Positions 62,021-64,000 of a stretch of 64,000 nucleotides of DNA are shown here, in pieces (position 1 is the stretch's first letter; each line of letters opens with the position of its first letter). Below the pieces are notes generated by a model. That model worked only from the letters and a program-made list of their open reading frames with translations. It ran no database searches and had not been told where the DNA came from. A program made the translations under genes and the position numbers. This DNA comes from Fibrobacter sp. (GTDB lineage: Bacteria; Fibrobacterota; Fibrobacteria; Fibrobacterales; Fibrobacteraceae), in contig JAFVGH010000068.1 in the NCBI GenBank assembly GCA_017475045.1, forward strand, positions 62,001 through 126,000, given 5' to 3'.

Positions 62021-63433
62021 CTACCGCCCGCCAACGAGAATCTGGTCCACCTTGATGGTGGGCTGGCCAACCGTCACGGGCACGTGGCCCGAAGAGGCAC
62101 CACACACGCCAGCAGCCAATTCAAGATCGTTCCCCACCATACTGATGCGGGGCATAATCTCGTGGCCCTTTCCGATGAGGGTCGCTCCACGCACAGGTTC
62201 ACAAATCTTTCCATTGCGCACAACATAGCCTTCGTCCACGGCGAAGTTGAACTCGCCGGTAGCGGGATTCACCGAACCGCCAGCCATGCGGGCCGCATAA
62301 AGCCCGTAGTCCATACTGGCAATCATGGAATCAAAGCTGTCCTTGCCAGGAGCAATGAAAGTGTTCCTCATACGGCTTACGGGCGCGTACTTGTAGCTTT
62401 CACGCCTAGCCGACCCCGTGCGGGCCACACATACCTCGGCGGCCCCCACGCGGTCACTCATGTAACTTTTCAAAATTCCGTTTTCAATCAGGACTGTCCG
62501 TTCGGTGGGCAAGCCCTCGTCATCGTACTTGAGGCTCCCCCACACACCATCCATGGTACCATCGTCAATGGCCGTGAGGCAAGGCTGACCGATGGCCTGC
62601 CCAAGCTTACCGCAGAAGGGGCTCGCGTTACGGCGCACCGCCTCTGTTTCTAGCGGGTGGCCACAGGCCTCGTGGAAAATCACGCCGCCAAAGCCGTTGC
62701 CCATCACCACGGGCATCTGTCCTCCCTTGATGTAACCGGCATCCAGCATACGCACCACGCGCTCCGCCGATTCTGCGGCCAAAGCTTCAGGAGAATAGTT
62801 TTCCAAAAGTTCGTAACCGCCCAAGGCTCCCGGAGACTCGTGAGTGGTCAAACGCTCCGTACCGTCGCTGGCCGTAACCGTCACGTTCACGCGGAAACGG
62901 GCCCGGTCCATCACCAGGTTCAGGCCTTCACTGTTCATGAGGGTGATTGTGGAGCAGGAATCTGTGACGGTGGCACCAACCTGCACCACCTTGCTCGACA
63001 CCTTGCGGGCGGCCTCGTCGGCACGGAACAGAAAGTCCTGCTTTACCGCCTGACCCAGGATTCTAGGGTCCTTGAAAGCAGCGACATTGTAGTCAGCCAC
63101 TCGCTTCTGCGGTGCGAATTCAAAACCTTCCGCGACACTTGCCAAGCCTGCGTTTTGCGCAGAATTTGCAGACGCAATACGGCCAAAGGCCAGCGTGCGT
63201 ACTAGCTTTATAAGAGCCTCTTCGCTGTCGTCGCTGGTGAAACCGTAGAGCACTTCGGTACCGTACAGCAGGCGAATGCCTATGCCGTATTCCGTGCCCG
63301 CCGTCGCCGTCTCAATTTTTCGATCCTTAAGCCCTAACGCAGAGCCTCGGGTTTCCTCTTCAAAGATTTCCACGAAGTCCGCACCTGCGGACTTACCCGC
63401 CTCAAAAATCTTGACAGCAATTTCCGGATTCAC
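62021..63433 (-). CDS. tldD: Metalloprotease TldD
   Basis: With TldE/PmbA it forms a zinc protease that degrades or matures peptides. The zinc motif is in GVIFHEACGHPLETEAVRR (HExxxH); MVGNDLELAAGVCG-like text near the end and ALGLKDRKIETATAGTEYGI near the start fit the family. 470 aa. GTG start at 63433 has GAGG six bases upstream and follows hisF by one base. The TldE partner is not in the window. Confidence 0.9.
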   Translation of the reverse strand: MNPEIAVKIFEAGKSAGADFVEIFEEETRGSALGLKDRKIETATAGTEYGIGIRLLYGTEVLYGFTSDDSEEALIKLVRTLAFGRIASANSAQNAGLASVAEGFEFAPQKRVADYNVAAFKDPRILGQAVKQDFLFRADEAARKVSSKVVQVGATVTDSCSTITLMNSEGLNLVMDRARFRVNVTVTASDGTERLTTHESPGALGGYELLENYSPEALAAESAERVVRMLDAGYIKGGQMPVVMGNGFGGVIFHEACGHPLETEAVRRNASPFCGKLGQAIGQPCLTAIDDGTMDGVWGSLKYDDEGLPTERTVLIENGILKSYMSDRVGAAEVCVARTGSARRESYKYAPVSRMRNTFIAPGKDSFDSMIASMDYGLYAARMAGGSVNPATGEFNFAVDEGYVVRNGKICEPVRGATLIGKGHEIMPRISMVGNDLELAAGVCGASSGHVPVTVGQPTIKVDQILVGGR

Positions 63434-63434
63434 G

Positions 63435-64000
63435 CTAAACCTCGCCGTTCATCTTCTTGCGAACGGGAATGCCTGCGGCCAGCATTTCGGCCTTGATGCC
63501 TGGAACCGTATAGTCGCCAAAATGCACCATGGAAGCGACCAGAGCGGCATCGGCGGCTGTCTTGTGGAACAGCTCCACAATATGCGCAGGAGTTCCAGCA
63601 CCACCGCTGGCGATAACCGGCACCTGAACAGCCCGAGCCACCTGGTCAGTAATGTTCAGTTCGTAACCATTGCGAACACCGTCGGTATCGATAGCATTCA
63701 GGCAAATCTCGCCAATACCCAAGTCTTCGGCCTTCTTGGCCCACTGCACGGCATCAATGCCCATAGGCGTGCGACCACCGCGGATATAGACTTCGTAACC
63801 GCTGGGGAATTTTTCGGAGACGCCTACGAATTTTGCGTCCATACCCAGCACAACACACTGGCTTCCGAAAGCCTTGGCACCTTCGGCAATGATTTCAGGG
63901 TGGAGCACGGCGAGGCTATTCACGCTTACCTTTTCGGCCCCGGCAAGCAGGGCCTGATGCATGTCGTCCAGGTTGCGGATTCCACCACCTACGGCAAAGG
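63435..64000 (-). CDS. hisF: Imidazole glycerol phosphate synthase, cyclase subunit (partial)
   Basis: The frame runs off the right edge; about 187 C-terminal residues are present. FAVGGGIRNLDDMHQALLAG, EKVSVNSLAV, YIRGGRTPMGIDAVQWAKKA, LNAIDTDGVRNGYELNIT, PVIASGGAG and AALVASMVHFGDYTV are HisF barrel motifs. The catalytic Asp of DTDG is kept. Part of a histidine gene set with hisC and hisN, but in a separate operon with tldD. Confidence 0.93.
   Translation of the reverse strand, partial: FAVGGGIRNLDDMHQALLAGAEKVSVNSLAVLHPEIIAEGAKAFGSQCVVLGMDAKFVGVSEKFPSGYEVYIRGGRTPMGIDAVQWAKKAEDLGIGEICLNAIDTDGVRNGYELNITDQVARAVQVPVIASGGAGTPAHIVELFHKTAADAALVASMVHFGDYTVPGIKAEMLAAGIPVRKKMNGEV

Noticed and set aside
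1-64000. tRNA or rRNA genes
   Set aside because: No cloverleaf with GTTCRANYC arm or rRNA core sequence seen in the gaps; a covariance search would settle it.

Overview
The window looks like a chromosomal segment of a Fibrobacter species (phylum Fibrobacterota, fibre-degrading gut bacteria). The basis is two lipoproteins carrying the FISUMP (Fibrobacter succinogenes major paralogous) domain behind Ser-rich linkers, Rpn/PD-(D/E)XK remnants of the kind common in that genus, and a diderm cell plan with type IV pili, a secretin, lipoproteins and outer-membrane barrels. No searches could be run; assignments rest on motifs, domain order, start sites and gene context. I found no rRNA, tRNA, CRISPR array, phage or complete insertion sequence.

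Layout. 1-1360: end of one Rpn-type gene and a decayed second copy, each followed by the same hairpin repeat and the same terminator. 1428-12000 (minus): a four-gene minor-pilin operon (FimT/GspH-like, PilV-like, PilW-like and a giant 2,677-residue PilX-like pilin-adhesin). 12226-15742 (minus): SulP anion transporter, a zinc-ribbon protein, an SGNH-like protein without the usual serine, and a TusA-domain protein. 15844-17373 (plus): processive GT2 glycan synthase. 17377-25659 (minus): second type IV pilus block (Trm112-like protein, acidic TPR scaffold, PilT, secretin, a membrane protein with a PilP/GspC-like end, and three minor pilins). 25737-32093 (minus): three GT2 enzymes and a DUF2723 glycosyltransferase, probably a lipid-linked-sugar and protein O-glycosylation set. 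32096-34939 (minus): ribE-ribBA-ribH-nusB, with ribH broken by a one-base frameshift at its catalytic histidine. 34940-35466: no credible gene; several hairpin repeats. 35467-37413: FISUMP lipoprotein and a GNAT/small-protein pair. 37548-43681 (minus): M23 peptidase, lamin-tail-like protein, barrel protein, PAS protein, rhodanese lipoprotein and ribD in a tight row. 43889-47757 (plus): HEAT/DUF349 protein and TsaC/Sua5. 47950-51664: DUF3332 lipoprotein, diguanylate cyclase and a metzincin lipoprotein. 51706-56747: ComEC, hisN, hisC and a barrel protein. 56763-64000: ClpB, two surface lipoproteins, TldD and the end of hisF.

How the genes may work together. PilT, the secretin, two minor-pilin sets and ComEC fit a retractile type IV pilus and DNA uptake. 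The giant PilX-like pilin and the carbohydrate-binding-like insert in the PilW-like pilin suggest that the pilus tip is also a surface or fibre adhesin. The Dol-P-Man-type synthase next to a DUF2723 enzyme could glycosylate exported proteins such as these pilins; that link is inference. The most novel-looking items are the giant pilin-adhesin operon, the acidic pilus-operon scaffold with about nine copies of a short linear motif, a start-proximal CTATATTTGCCCC box implying near-leaderless mRNAs, and the ribH frameshift.
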